DNA of 64,000 bases from Roseateles_B flavus (lineage in GTDB: Bacteria > Pseudomonadota > Gammaproteobacteria > Burkholderiales > Burkholderiaceae_C): NCBI RefSeq assembly GCF_039872765.1, contig NZ_JBDPZC010000001.1:1178001-1242000 (forward strand). The letters are read 5' to 3'. How positions within the stretch are numbered: the stretch's first letter is position 1; the number at the start of each line of letters is the position of its first letter. A model generated the notes under the pieces. The model did not search any database. It was not told the origin of the DNA and saw only the letters and a program-made list of their open reading frames with translations. Shown piece after piece: positions 6,334 through 13,003 of the stretch. Position numbers and translations under genes: made by a program.

Positions 6334-6960
6334 ATGGGACCTATTGACAAGGCGACCGCATGGTCACTTGGCCTGTGGTTGGTCACGGTTGGGCTTATCG
6401 CAGAACAGCACTCTCCATGGCTGTGCAAGCTTGGTCCATCAGAATGGGCCGCGTGGGTACAGGCGCTCGGGTCAATTGCCGCAATCTCCGCATCCCTGGC
6501 AGTTGGCCGCAATCAAGCGGAAGCCGTTCGCTGGGATCGGGAGCGAACTCAAGCAAGTGAAGAGTACGAGAGAGGGGCTGCGTTGCTGGCTCATTTGACA
6601 TTCATCACAGGAGAAGCAAATGCAGTCGTCGAGACGATCAGGCGCATGAATTCGGCCGGCCTTCCTCGCAGTGATCCGGGATTGCGAACTCTGCTCAGAT
6701 GCAATCAAACGCTGGTTGAACTACTGACAACTCCACTTGGCCCGGTCGAAGTGATAGCGCTCAGCAAGGTACGGTTTCCGATTGCTCAACTCATCGAAAT
6801 TGCCGAGGGGCTGGCTGATTCGGCCAGGACGGGGACAAACTCCACTAGAGTCACCAAGGCCTTAGACGTCTACCAGCGCAATGCCGAAGCTGCCTTCGAG
6901 TCTCTGAAGGCTCACACGGAGAAGGCTTATCAGAGAACTTTGGGCGCCCGTGCCGTATAG
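6334..6960 (+). CDS. Hypothetical membrane-anchored protein
   Basis: A 208-residue protein. The start is set at the ATG of MGPIDKATAW because it has an AGGGAG ribosome site seven bases upstream; the frame is open further up. Two hydrophobic stretches lie at about residues 8-24 and 36-57, the second reading WVQALGSIAAISASLAVGRNQA, a pattern seen in many two-segment membrane proteins of unknown role that carry a cytoplasmic helical domain. Residues 60-208 are soluble and helix-rich, probably coiled. It sits behind an operator-like inverted repeat and at the capsid end of the satellite-like element, convergent with the capsid gene. I do not recognise a specific family. A membrane-tethered interference or sensing role would suit the place, but it is a guess. 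Confidence 0.6.
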   Translation: MGPIDKATAWSLGLWLVTVGLIAEQHSPWLCKLGPSEWAAWVQALGSIAAISASLAVGRNQAEAVRWDRERTQASEEYERGAALLAHLTFITGEANAVVETIRRMNSAGLPRSDPGLRTLLRCNQTLVELLTTPLGPVEVIALSKVRFPIAQLIEIAEGLADSARTGTNSTRVTKALDVYQRNAEAAFESLKAHTEKAYQRTLGARAV

Positions 6961-7134
6961 CTATCGAGGTGGCGCCGTACAGCAGGTCTCTCGCCCTGCG
7001 TCCGAGGAGCCTCCCCTCCGCGGGAGCGGAGAGCGGTGTCTGCCATGGGTCCGAAAGGGCCAGCCCGGCATGAGAACCCGGGCCAGCAAGCGGCGCAAGC
7101 TATGGCAGGCAGTCTCGCCTGCGCCGCAATCTCG

Positions 7135-8475
7135 TCAGGCCTTGATGCCGGTGATCACGGCGAAGGCCGCCGGGTACAGCACCGCGAAGTCAGCGCGGCA
7201 GTGGCACATGAAGGCCAGCTGGCCGTTGCCGGCGAAGACCTCGGACAGCAGTTGTACGCTGAGGCTCTCGCGCAGCATGAGTGCCATCTTGGTGAAGTCG
7301 CCCAAATAGATCTCGGTGCAGTCGTTCGAGGTGCCCACGGTCAGGTTCGTGGGGATCTGCCTGGTACTGAGCATCGGCAGATCGGCGATCAGCGAAGGGC
7401 GGCTGAGGGGCTGCCCCGTGCTGTCGGCCAGGCCGGCGAACTTCACCAAGCTGCGCGGCGCCATGATGGCCGCGGTGGGCATCGGCGCATCGGCATTCAG
7501 CAGGGCCTGCACTGCGCTGAGCAGGTTGGCATAGCTGGTAGGCGAAGCGCCATTGGCGCCGTTGGTGATCGACTGGATGCCGGACGTGTTCAGGATGCCG
7601 CGCGGCTGGGGCGCAGTGCCAGTGCCGCGTAGGCCGGCCCGGTCCAGCTCCTTGGCCATGGCCTGGCCGATGGCCGTCAGCAGTGCCTGCTCGATGTTCG
7701 GCGAATCGGCCAGCAGCTCACGGCTGATCTTGAAGAAGAAGCTCAGCGACTGGGGCACCACCTGAGATGCAGAGAACACCGGATCAGACTCAGCCACCGC
7801 GCCGTTCTCAGCTCGCCAGGCCGCAGTCGGGACACCGCTCACGATGGCCGTGGTGTAGCTCTTGGCGCCATCGTTCAGCGGGACCACCGGCATGCCGGCC
7901 TGCAGCAGCGAGCTCGCTGGCACCAGGGCGCTGAGGATTTGAGGCATGACCACGCTAGGCAGAGTGAAGCCGCCCGAGGTGTTGGTGCCTTCGCTCAGTG
8001 CATTCCGGACCGCGGGTGTGGTGGGCATGTTCGCCACGCCGCGGAAGAAGTCGCCGAGCGAGATGCTCTCGCTGCGAGAGTTGGCGGCCTTGCCGCGGTA
8101 GTACCCATCAATGTCAGCCGCATTGCGCAGGACCTTCATCGGCTGCCCCTTGGCATTGCACCAACCGGTCGAGTCCTTGCCTCCCCGGCCCTCGAGCTGC
8201 TCGATGCCATCCAGCATCGATTCAATCGATGCGACCACCGTGGTTGCATGGCTGATTGCGAGCGACTCGTCCTCGGTCATCTCGCGGACACCCATGTCCT
8301 CGACCAGACGGTTGAGCGCGCGACGCATGGTCTTGCGCTTCTCATGCAGTTCGGCATCGGTGCCGCCTGCGCGAATTTCGCCGGCTCCGGGTTGGCCCAG
8401 CTTCGCGCAGATGGCGCGCCAGGCGTTGTGGGCCCTGACCTCTTTCAGTGCTTCGGGATTGATGTTTCGTTCCAT
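7135..8475 (-). CDS. Phage major capsid protein, HK97 family
   Basis: A 446-residue protein that builds icosahedral phage heads. The HK97-fold features are readable: SGGFTLPSVVMPQILSAL (about 185-202), VVPLNDGAKSYTT, PTAAWRAENGAVAESDPVF, SFFFKISRELLADS, RAGLRGTGTAPQPRGILN, then EIYLGDFTKMALMLRESLSV near the end. The first 130 residues are helical and charged, suitable as a delta or scaffolding-like domain. The start MERNINPEAL has an AAAGG ribosome site. Related phages place portal, protease and terminase beside it; here none occurs on either side. Either it makes small satellite capsids using helper proteins, or it is a leftover that is still intact. The gene shows no frameshift or stop. Confidence 0.9.
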   Translation of the reverse strand: MERNINPEALKEVRAHNAWRAICAKLGQPGAGEIRAGGTDAELHEKRKTMRRALNRLVEDMGVREMTEDESLAISHATTVVASIESMLDGIEQLEGRGGKDSTGWCNAKGQPMKVLRNAADIDGYYRGKAANSRSESISLGDFFRGVANMPTTPAVRNALSEGTNTSGGFTLPSVVMPQILSALVPASSLLQAGMPVVPLNDGAKSYTTAIVSGVPTAAWRAENGAVAESDPVFSASQVVPQSLSFFFKISRELLADSPNIEQALLTAIGQAMAKELDRAGLRGTGTAPQPRGILNTSGIQSITNGANGASPTSYANLLSAVQALLNADAPMPTAAIMAPRSLVKFAGLADSTGQPLSRPSLIADLPMLSTRQIPTNLTVGTSNDCTEIYLGDFTKMALMLRESLSVQLLSEVFAGNGQLAFMCHCRADFAVLYPAAFAVITGIKA

Positions 8476-8637
8476 GGTGAAACCTTTCAATGGGGCCTGG
8501 CGCAAAAGCGAAAGCGCGCGCAAGCCGGGTTGTGATTACCTGCTCGACGCGCGCTCACCCGTGGGGTTCACCGCAATCCGCCCCGGCAGAATCAGACCGT
8601 TGGTCTTTAATCGCGCGGGATGAGCGCGAGTCTATCA

Positions 8638-8916
8638 TCAGTGTTTTGCGTTGTGCAACAGCTCGGCCGCTTCGCGCTCGGCCAACATGCTGTCGCGCAG
8701 CCGGTGGATGACCATCTGGGCCACCATCAGACCGAGGAGCCGCGCACCCTCGGGCCTGCCTGCCTGGGTCAGTGCTGAGACAGAGCCCAGCAGCTTGGGC
8801 ACAAGGTCAGACTTGAATGAAGGCGGCAGACCGCCGTCCAACGCGTCAGAGAGAAAGGCTCGGACCGTTTCGAGGTCTTGCTCGTGCGGGTTCTTCGTGG
8901 CTTGGTCGTTCGTCAT
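8638..8916 (-). CDS. Small hypothetical protein of the element
   Basis: A 92-residue soluble protein beginning MTNDQATKNPHEQD. It is predicted to be mostly helical (ETVRAFLSDALDGGLPPSF, then LLGSVSALTQAGRPEGARLLG). No known domain is recognised. Its ATG overlaps the stop of the preceding gene by four bases (ATGA), so it is translationally coupled at the end of the replication operon and just ahead of the capsid gene. Its position between replication and capsid genes would fit a small head-related or regulatory factor, without proof. Confidence 0.6.
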   Translation of the reverse strand: MTNDQATKNPHEQDLETVRAFLSDALDGGLPPSFKSDLVPKLLGSVSALTQAGRPEGARLLGLMVAQMVIHRLRDSMLAEREAAELLHNAKH

Positions 8917-9266
8917 CGTGTTTCCTTCAGAGAGCCCTGGCGGGCGGATTGGGCGACCTGCTGCAGGTGCTGGATCAAGTCGGGCAGCAGGTTCTCGGGG
9001 GTATTGAGGACATCGCGGGCCATGTCGTCCCGGGCTTCGTCGGTGTCGCCGTGCAGGTCACAGACCACCGCCGCGGCAGTCAGGGCCTCCGCCGTCAGTC
9101 GTGACTCAGCCAGGAACTGGCCAATGGCTTCGCGGTGCGGGCGGAGCATGGGCAACAGCACGTCGATGGCCGACCTGGGGCCGGACGCCATGACCGCACC
9201 GGACCCGTCCAGCGACAGGCGGACGCCGCGGGCGTTGGCCCGCAGGATCAGATGGGCCGGCGTCAC
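8913..9266 (-). CDS. Hypothetical protein with TubC-docking-like N-terminus
   Basis: A 117-residue protein. The first 45 residues (LILRANARGVRLSLDGSGAV, then SAIDVLLPMLRPHREAIGQFL) have the short two-strand plus helix pattern of TubC_N-type docking domains that are also common in small proteins beside element-borne primases. The remainder is acidic and helical. The start overlaps the stop of the ATPase gene by four bases and its own stop overlaps the next start, so it is coupled within the operon. Docking to the ATPase or primase-like protein is a reasonable guess only. Confidence 0.6.
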   Translation of the reverse strand: MTPAHLILRANARGVRLSLDGSGAVMASGPRSAIDVLLPMLRPHREAIGQFLAESRLTAEALTAAAVVCDLHGDTDEARDDMARDVLNTPENLLPDLIQHLQQVAQSARQGSLKETR

Positions 9267-10447
9267 AGCAGCACCTCTTCTTCGGTGTCGAGCTCCGAAG
9301 GGAGCGCCGAAGAGTGTGAAGAGCGCATGTTTCTTTGTTTGCTCCCTTCGCTCCCTTCGTGCTCCCTTGGGGAACTCAGCGCCCAGATCCAGCCTCCTCG
9401 CAGACCGTCTTTGCGCTTCTCCACACCGATGCGATTCGACGCTCGCTTGGTCTGATCCCAGGAGTACCCGGCGCCGTCAGCGTCGGCCCTGATGGCCTGC
9501 ACCGGCAATGGCCCGTCTGCCAGCAAGGCTCGGAGGAACGACTCGACGTCTTGCGCCTCGCCATCGTTGTTGTCGGCCTCCACCTCAGCCAGGAGCTCGC
9601 GGGCGGTGCCTGCGATGGCCGCACCCCAGCTGATGATCGAGGCCTGGATGCCTGGCAGGGCGTCCAGCTGCTGATGCTCGATGCTGTACTCAAAGCCACC
9701 TTCGTCCGGGCCGATGTTGGACTTGGACCGCACCAGGATCCGCCGGTCCTTGTCGTCGCTGTCGCCCTGAACCTTGGCCGCGCACAGCACCACCCGGGCC
9801 ACCGCGCCGAAGGCCATGGAGCCCACCACGCGCTCGGTCGGGTCGCGGCCGGCCGATCCCTTGCTGAAGTGCGAGATGCCCAGCACAGCTGCCCGAATGG
9901 CTGCGCCCAGGTCCACGATGGGCTGCAGAGCTCTGCGAACCTCGGTGGCCTTGTGGCTGTCGCCGGCCACCGCGGAAACCACGGGATCCACCACCAGAAG
10001 GCGCACATCACCGATGCGTTCAGCCTCGGCAATCAGCTGCTGCATGTCACGCGCCGGGTCGAAGGGGTGGGCCTCGCCATCCACGCGAGTGGCGGTGATG
10101 AAGTAGACGCGGGATGCATCGGCGCCCATGGCGAGCAGGCGCGGCAACAGGGTGTCTGCCGGATCGTCCTCGCCGCTCCAGACCAAGACCTTTCCAGCAG
10201 AGCAGCGGCTGCCATCTGGCCAGCGTCCGCCACAGGTGACGGTGGCCGCCATGGCCAGGGCCAGCGTGGTCTTTCCCTGCCCCGGCGCGCCTGCCAGGAT
10301 GTGCAGCTTGCCCAACGCCAGCCAGTCCTTCCAGAGCCACGCAATGGGCTCGGGGCGCAGATCCGCGCCGCATGTCAGCACCACCCCATCGGTGAGCTGG
10401 ACGGGGAGTTGGCGCACCGGCGGCGTGTGAATCGCTTCGTCGCTCAT
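9263..10447 (-). CDS. RecA-fold AAA ATPase, RepA-like replicative helicase
   Basis: A 394-residue protein. Walker A is GAPGQGKTT (residues 53-61), followed by VLVWSGEDDPADTLLPRL, a hallmark of RepA-like hexameric helicases and element-borne ATPases, and Walker B LLVVDPV with Asp154. A sensor-like GISHFSKG follows near residue 194 and VVGSMAFGAVARVVL near 208. The C-terminal third is a linker plus a small winged-helix-like part (AIRADADGAGYSWDQ). It would unwind DNA at the element's origin. The gene is coupled by four-base overlaps with the upstream zinc-finger gene and the downstream unknown gene, so helicase and primase-like protein are made together. Confidence 0.85.
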   Translation of the reverse strand: MSDEAIHTPPVRQLPVQLTDGVVLTCGADLRPEPIAWLWKDWLALGKLHILAGAPGQGKTTLALAMAATVTCGGRWPDGSRCSAGKVLVWSGEDDPADTLLPRLLAMGADASRVYFITATRVDGEAHPFDPARDMQQLIAEAERIGDVRLLVVDPVVSAVAGDSHKATEVRRALQPIVDLGAAIRAAVLGISHFSKGSAGRDPTERVVGSMAFGAVARVVLCAAKVQGDSDDKDRRILVRSKSNIGPDEGGFEYSIEHQQLDALPGIQASIISWGAAIAGTARELLAEVEADNNDGEAQDVESFLRALLADGPLPVQAIRADADGAGYSWDQTKRASNRIGVEKRKDGLRGGWIWALSSPREHEGSEGSKQRNMRSSHSSALPSELDTEEEVLL

Positions 10448-10881
10448 GCGCGAACCTCCCTGTAGAGGTTTTCGATGCGGTTGCAGGCCTGGGCCAGGCG
10501 CTGGCGATCTCGATCGGACAGGGGCACGCCATTGGCCAGGTTGCCCGCAGCAATGGCGGCGAACTCGGCTTCGAACTTGAGCGCGCGCAGAGCCTCTCCG
10601 GCAGAAAGCAGGCCCCGGTGCCAGCGCTGCGCGGGATGATGGGGAGCGTTGAGACGCTCGGGGAAAAGGTCGGAGATGTCCAGGCCCAGGGCCGAGCAGA
10701 TGGCTGCGGGATCACAGCCGCCAGCGAAGCACTTCAGCAGCACCGTGCCGGAGTCGGCCTCAGCCACGGAGAGAGCCACACTGCGCTCGGATGTCTTGCA
10801 GGCAGGGCATGGGCCACGCCATCCGTTGCCGTTGCAGCGCATCCGGCCGTGCGCACTGAGAAACATGTCGAGGGCGCTCAT
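10444..10881 (-). CDS. Primase-like zinc-finger protein without a TOPRIM domain
   Basis: A 145-residue protein with a CHC2-type zinc-binding domain: CNGNGWRGPCPACKTSERS, then SGTVLLKCFAGGCDPAAIC and LGLDISDLFP. This is the template-reading module of DnaG- and P4-type primases. The TOPRIM or AEP catalytic part that makes primers is absent; the rest is a short helical tail ending NRIENLYREV. It overlaps the helicase gene by four bases, so the pair probably acts as a split replication module that borrows catalytic primase from the host or a helper phage. That last point is inference. Confidence 0.75.
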   Translation of the reverse strand: MSALDMFLSAHGRMRCNGNGWRGPCPACKTSERSVALSVAEADSGTVLLKCFAGGCDPAAICSALGLDISDLFPERLNAPHHPAQRWHRGLLSAGEALRALKFEAEFAAIAAGNLANGVPLSDRDRQRLAQACNRIENLYREVRA

Positions 10882-11084
10882 GCGTCACCGCCGATGCGCT
10901 GCAGGAACTGGCGCACGCCGCTCAGGTCGCTGAAGTGGGCCGTGCGGTCCCAGCGGGAGACGAGGAAACCACCGCATGAGAGCTCATGCAGGCTGAAGCC
11001 TTTGAGAGCAAGCATGGCCTGCAGGGTGGCGAACGCCTTCAAGTCCAGCTCCGCCTGGACAGCTTCAATGGCCGGGGCGCTCAT
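10878..11084 (-). CDS. Small hypothetical protein in the replication operon
   Basis: A 68-residue soluble protein (MSAPAIEAVQAELDLKAFAT...). It has a helix, a LKGFSLHEL segment, then GGFLVSRWDRTAHFSDLSGV, which looks like a small alpha/beta fold. No known family is recognised. It is coupled by four-base ATGA overlaps to the AlpA-type gene upstream and the zinc-finger gene downstream. Such tight packing on both sides is the main evidence that it is real. Confidence 0.6.
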   Translation of the reverse strand: MSAPAIEAVQAELDLKAFATLQAMLALKGFSLHELSCGGFLVSRWDRTAHFSDLSGVRQFLQRIGGDA

Positions 11085-11314
11085 TGGGCCGCCCGTTGAG
11101 CTTGGATCCAGGCCCGGACATCGGCGGCCTGCCAGCGGGTGCAGCGCGTGCTCAGACGCACTGGAGCTGGAAAGGCGCCGGCAGCAAGCCGGCGATAGAT
11201 CGAGGCCCTGGAAAGGCCAGTGGCCAGGGATACGGTGCTGATTCTCAGCAGCGCGTCCTTCATCTGCAGGAGGTCAGGGGCAGGGCCCTGGGTGTTGATA
11301 GCTTCTGCGCTCAT
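11081..11314 (-). CDS. AlpA-family DNA-binding regulator or excisionase
   Basis: A 77-residue winged-helix protein of the MerR/AlpA type: LLRISTVSLATGLSRASIYR (recognition helix) followed by RLAAGAFPAPVRLS, a tryptophan (RWQAADVRAWIQ) and a short tail. AlpA proteins bind short sites in integrative elements to drive integrase expression or act as excision factors. It heads the replication operon, so it probably controls both operon transcription and excision. The TGTTCCCCGG repeat pairs at the two ends are candidate targets. Family assignment is firm; the targets are inferred. Confidence 0.85.
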   Translation of the reverse strand: MSAEAINTQGPAPDLLQMKDALLRISTVSLATGLSRASIYRRLAAGAFPAPVRLSTRCTRWQAADVRAWIQAQRAAQ

Positions 11315-11354
11315 ATTCGCCTACGTGGTTCAACGTGAGGCGAATGGTTGAGCG

Positions 11355-11957
11355 TCAGGGAATATCGGTCACTGCAAGGAAATCGCGCAGTTTTTGAGAG
11401 TAATGCTCTGGCTTGTCGCGCACCGAACGTGCCAAGCGCTGTCGGTCCGTTGACAGCATGGGGGCCGGCCTCACTTTGGCGAGCTTTCTGCAGACTGCCC
11501 AGACGGCTGGCTCTGACAAGCCAAGACCATCTGCAACTGCACGGACTGCTTCAGACTTTGTGGTGACGCTTGCCAGCTCTGACACCGCGCACAGCACCTG
11601 CACATCGCGGTCTAGAGTGTCCCCAGCAGGGCGGCCGCGTCGCTTTTCGTAGCCAATTTGGGCTAGCGCTTCGTCAATGGATCCGCCGTGGTTTACCGCG
11701 TCGTTCAAGGACAGCAGCGCGTCGCCCAGCCAGTGTTCCAATGCCGGCGAAAGGGCGTGGCCTTCACTGACCTGCGTGGATGCAAGGAGTAGGGCGGCTT
11801 TGCGCGATTCAGGATCGCCATCAAGGGCGCCGGCAAGGATCTCCCGCTCGTGTTCGGTTGATTGAGAAAGCAGTAGCGGAGCCAGTGCTTTGAAGCGTTC
11901 GAATGCCATGCCGTGCGCCCGTGACTGCAGAGTCTCAAGGCGAGACGTGATGTCCAA
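11355..11957 (-). CDS. Hypothetical protein of the element
   Basis: Up to 200 residues. The frame opens with TTG at 11957; the first ATG is residue 17 (MAFERFKALA, 11909), so the start is uncertain. It is helical throughout with a basic RRGRPAGDTLDRDVQ linker in the middle and a C-terminal half that could hold a helix-turn-helix (KSEAVRAVADGLGLSEPAVW). No signal peptide or membrane segment is seen. It stands alone between the small coupled genes and the AlpA gene, 41 bases upstream of the latter. A DNA-binding regulator is one reading; I do not recognise the family. Confidence 0.6.
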   Translation of the reverse strand: MDITSRLETLQSRAHGMAFERFKALAPLLLSQSTEHEREILAGALDGDPESRKAALLLASTQVSEGHALSPALEHWLGDALLSLNDAVNHGGSIDEALAQIGYEKRRGRPAGDTLDRDVQVLCAVSELASVTTKSEAVRAVADGLGLSEPAVWAVCRKLAKVRPAPMLSTDRQRLARSVRDKPEHYSQKLRDFLAVTDIP

Positions 11958-12042
11958 GCACCGTTGACTTCAGGCCTGCCTCGAAGATCAGGCGGACGCG
12001 TTGCTCTGAAAGTGCTTGGCGTCTTACAGCAGCCTCATTCAT
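11935..12042 (-). CDS. Possible 35-residue protein between coupled genes
   Basis: A short ORF with ATG just before the stop of the preceding gene, giving MNEAAVRRQALSEQRVRLIF followed by EAGLKSTVLGHHVSP. It overlaps the TTG start of the next gene by 23 bases in another frame. It fills a gap that would otherwise be empty in a tightly packed cluster. It may be a real small protein, or a start region joined to the next gene by an unrecognised frameshift. Confidence 0.3.
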   Translation of the reverse strand: MNEAAVRRQALSEQRVRLIFEAGLKSTVLGHHVSP

Positions 12043-12301
12043 GGCGTTGCCCCTTTGCTGACAGCTTGTTGAGCAGTGCGGCTTTGAACTTCATTGCGGA
12101 CGGATTGCGACGGCGCTCTTTGGACCAGTCAGTCGGTGCGACAGCTGCATCTCGAATGCAGTTCTTTCGCTCGATTGCAATCCATGGGTTGATGACCTCA
12201 CCGCTTCCCGTAATCGTGATGTACAGCCTCATAGGCTTGTATTCATGGGCCGGCTCTCGCCTCAGTGCTTCCGCGATGCGGCTATTTATCAGGCCCTTCA
12301 T
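12035..12301 (-). CDS. Small hypothetical protein of the element
   Basis: An 88-residue basic protein. The N-terminal half is alpha/beta with strand MRLYITITGSGEVINPWIAI, and the C-terminal half is strongly basic (KERRRNPSAMKFKAALLNKL), suggesting nucleic acid binding. Its ATG overlaps the stop of the gene before it by four bases. No known family is recognised. The cluster of three small coupled genes next to the integrase is the usual place for element-specific regulators and host-interference proteins. Confidence 0.6.
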   Translation of the reverse strand: MKGLINSRIAEALRREPAHEYKPMRLYITITGSGEVINPWIAIERKNCIRDAAVAPTDWSKERRRNPSAMKFKAALLNKLSAKGQRHE

Positions 12302-12669
12302 TCCTTACTCCTCTGGGCAGCTGCGCGCTCCGCCGTGTAGTTGACTGGCGCCGGCCGGTCCAACATCTCTTCCTCTCTCGCCTTGACGTAATTCTTGTGC
12401 CACACGTGCCGTTCATCAGAAGGAGGGAAGCAACCACGCCAAAGCGATGTTGCGACCCATTTATCCGAGCTCAGATCGCATGCTTCTACGTCGGCCTGCA
12501 AAAGCGAGCGCGCTGTACAGCGCTTCAGCAGCGCACCGAGGAGAGGGTGAAGGTTGCTGGTCAACCTGGGCAATTTCGGAAGCCGCGCATCTGCGTAGTG
12601 AGCAAGGTCCAGCGCCCTTTGGGCCGCCCGCACTGCCGCCTGCTTGTCCTGGGCACTCTTATGCGACAT
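12298..12669 (-). CDS. Small hypothetical protein of the element
   Basis: A 123-residue basic protein (MSHKSAQDKQAAVRAAQRAL...). An N-terminal helix is followed by a middle segment with two cysteines (RCTARSLLQADVEACDLSS) and an aromatic-rich part (KWVATSLWRGCFPPSDERHV). It ends in a charged helical tail. It overlaps both neighbours (11 bases with the gene upstream, four with the gene downstream), which supports translation as one unit. Family and function are not recognised. Confidence 0.6.
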   Translation of the reverse strand: MSHKSAQDKQAAVRAAQRALDLAHYADARLPKLPRLTSNLHPLLGALLKRCTARSLLQADVEACDLSSDKWVATSLWRGCFPPSDERHVWHKNYVKAREEEMLDRPAPVNYTAERAAAQRSKE

Positions 12670-12916
12670 GAGCCACCTCCGGCACCGCTTCGCCAGCCAT
12701 CGGCCTCACCGCTGCCTCAATCCGGCGGGCGCAGGCGATGATTGCTTCAGCAAGGGGGAACACCTCGGGAGCAGCTGTGCTCTCAATCAGGATGTCCGCG
12801 ATCTTGGTAATGGACTCGGACATGATGTGCGCCTCAAGCATCGCGGAGCTTGCACGCTTCATCCAGTCGGCGGGCACACTAGCCGCTGGCAGTACAGTCT
12901 GGGGAGCCATATTCAC
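12659..12916 (-). CDS. Small hypothetical protein, first of the coupled trio
   Basis: An 85-residue protein with two possible starts two codons apart (MNM). An AGGTGAA ribosome-site-like sequence lies just upstream on the minus strand. It is neutral and helical (WMKRASSAMLEAHIMSESIT, then VFPLAEAIIACARRIEAAV) with no known domain. It is the first gene after the integrase stop region and is separated from it by only 87 bases, so it may share a transcript with the integrase or have a promoter in that gap. Confidence 0.55.
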   Translation of the reverse strand: MNMAPQTVLPAASVPADWMKRASSAMLEAHIMSESITKIADILIESTAAPEVFPLAEAIIACARRIEAAVRPMAGEAVPEVAHVA

Positions 12917-13003
12917 CTCTCCAATAGGTCGGTTGTGGTCAGGGCCTGGACAAAGTTGCCGCGATGTCCAGGCCCGAATTGCCTGATGCCGTCAGGCACG
13001 GTG

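Noticed and set aside
7036..7632. Plus-strand ORF of 198 residues over the capsid gene end
   Set aside because: Antisense shadow of the capsid gene with no family pattern.
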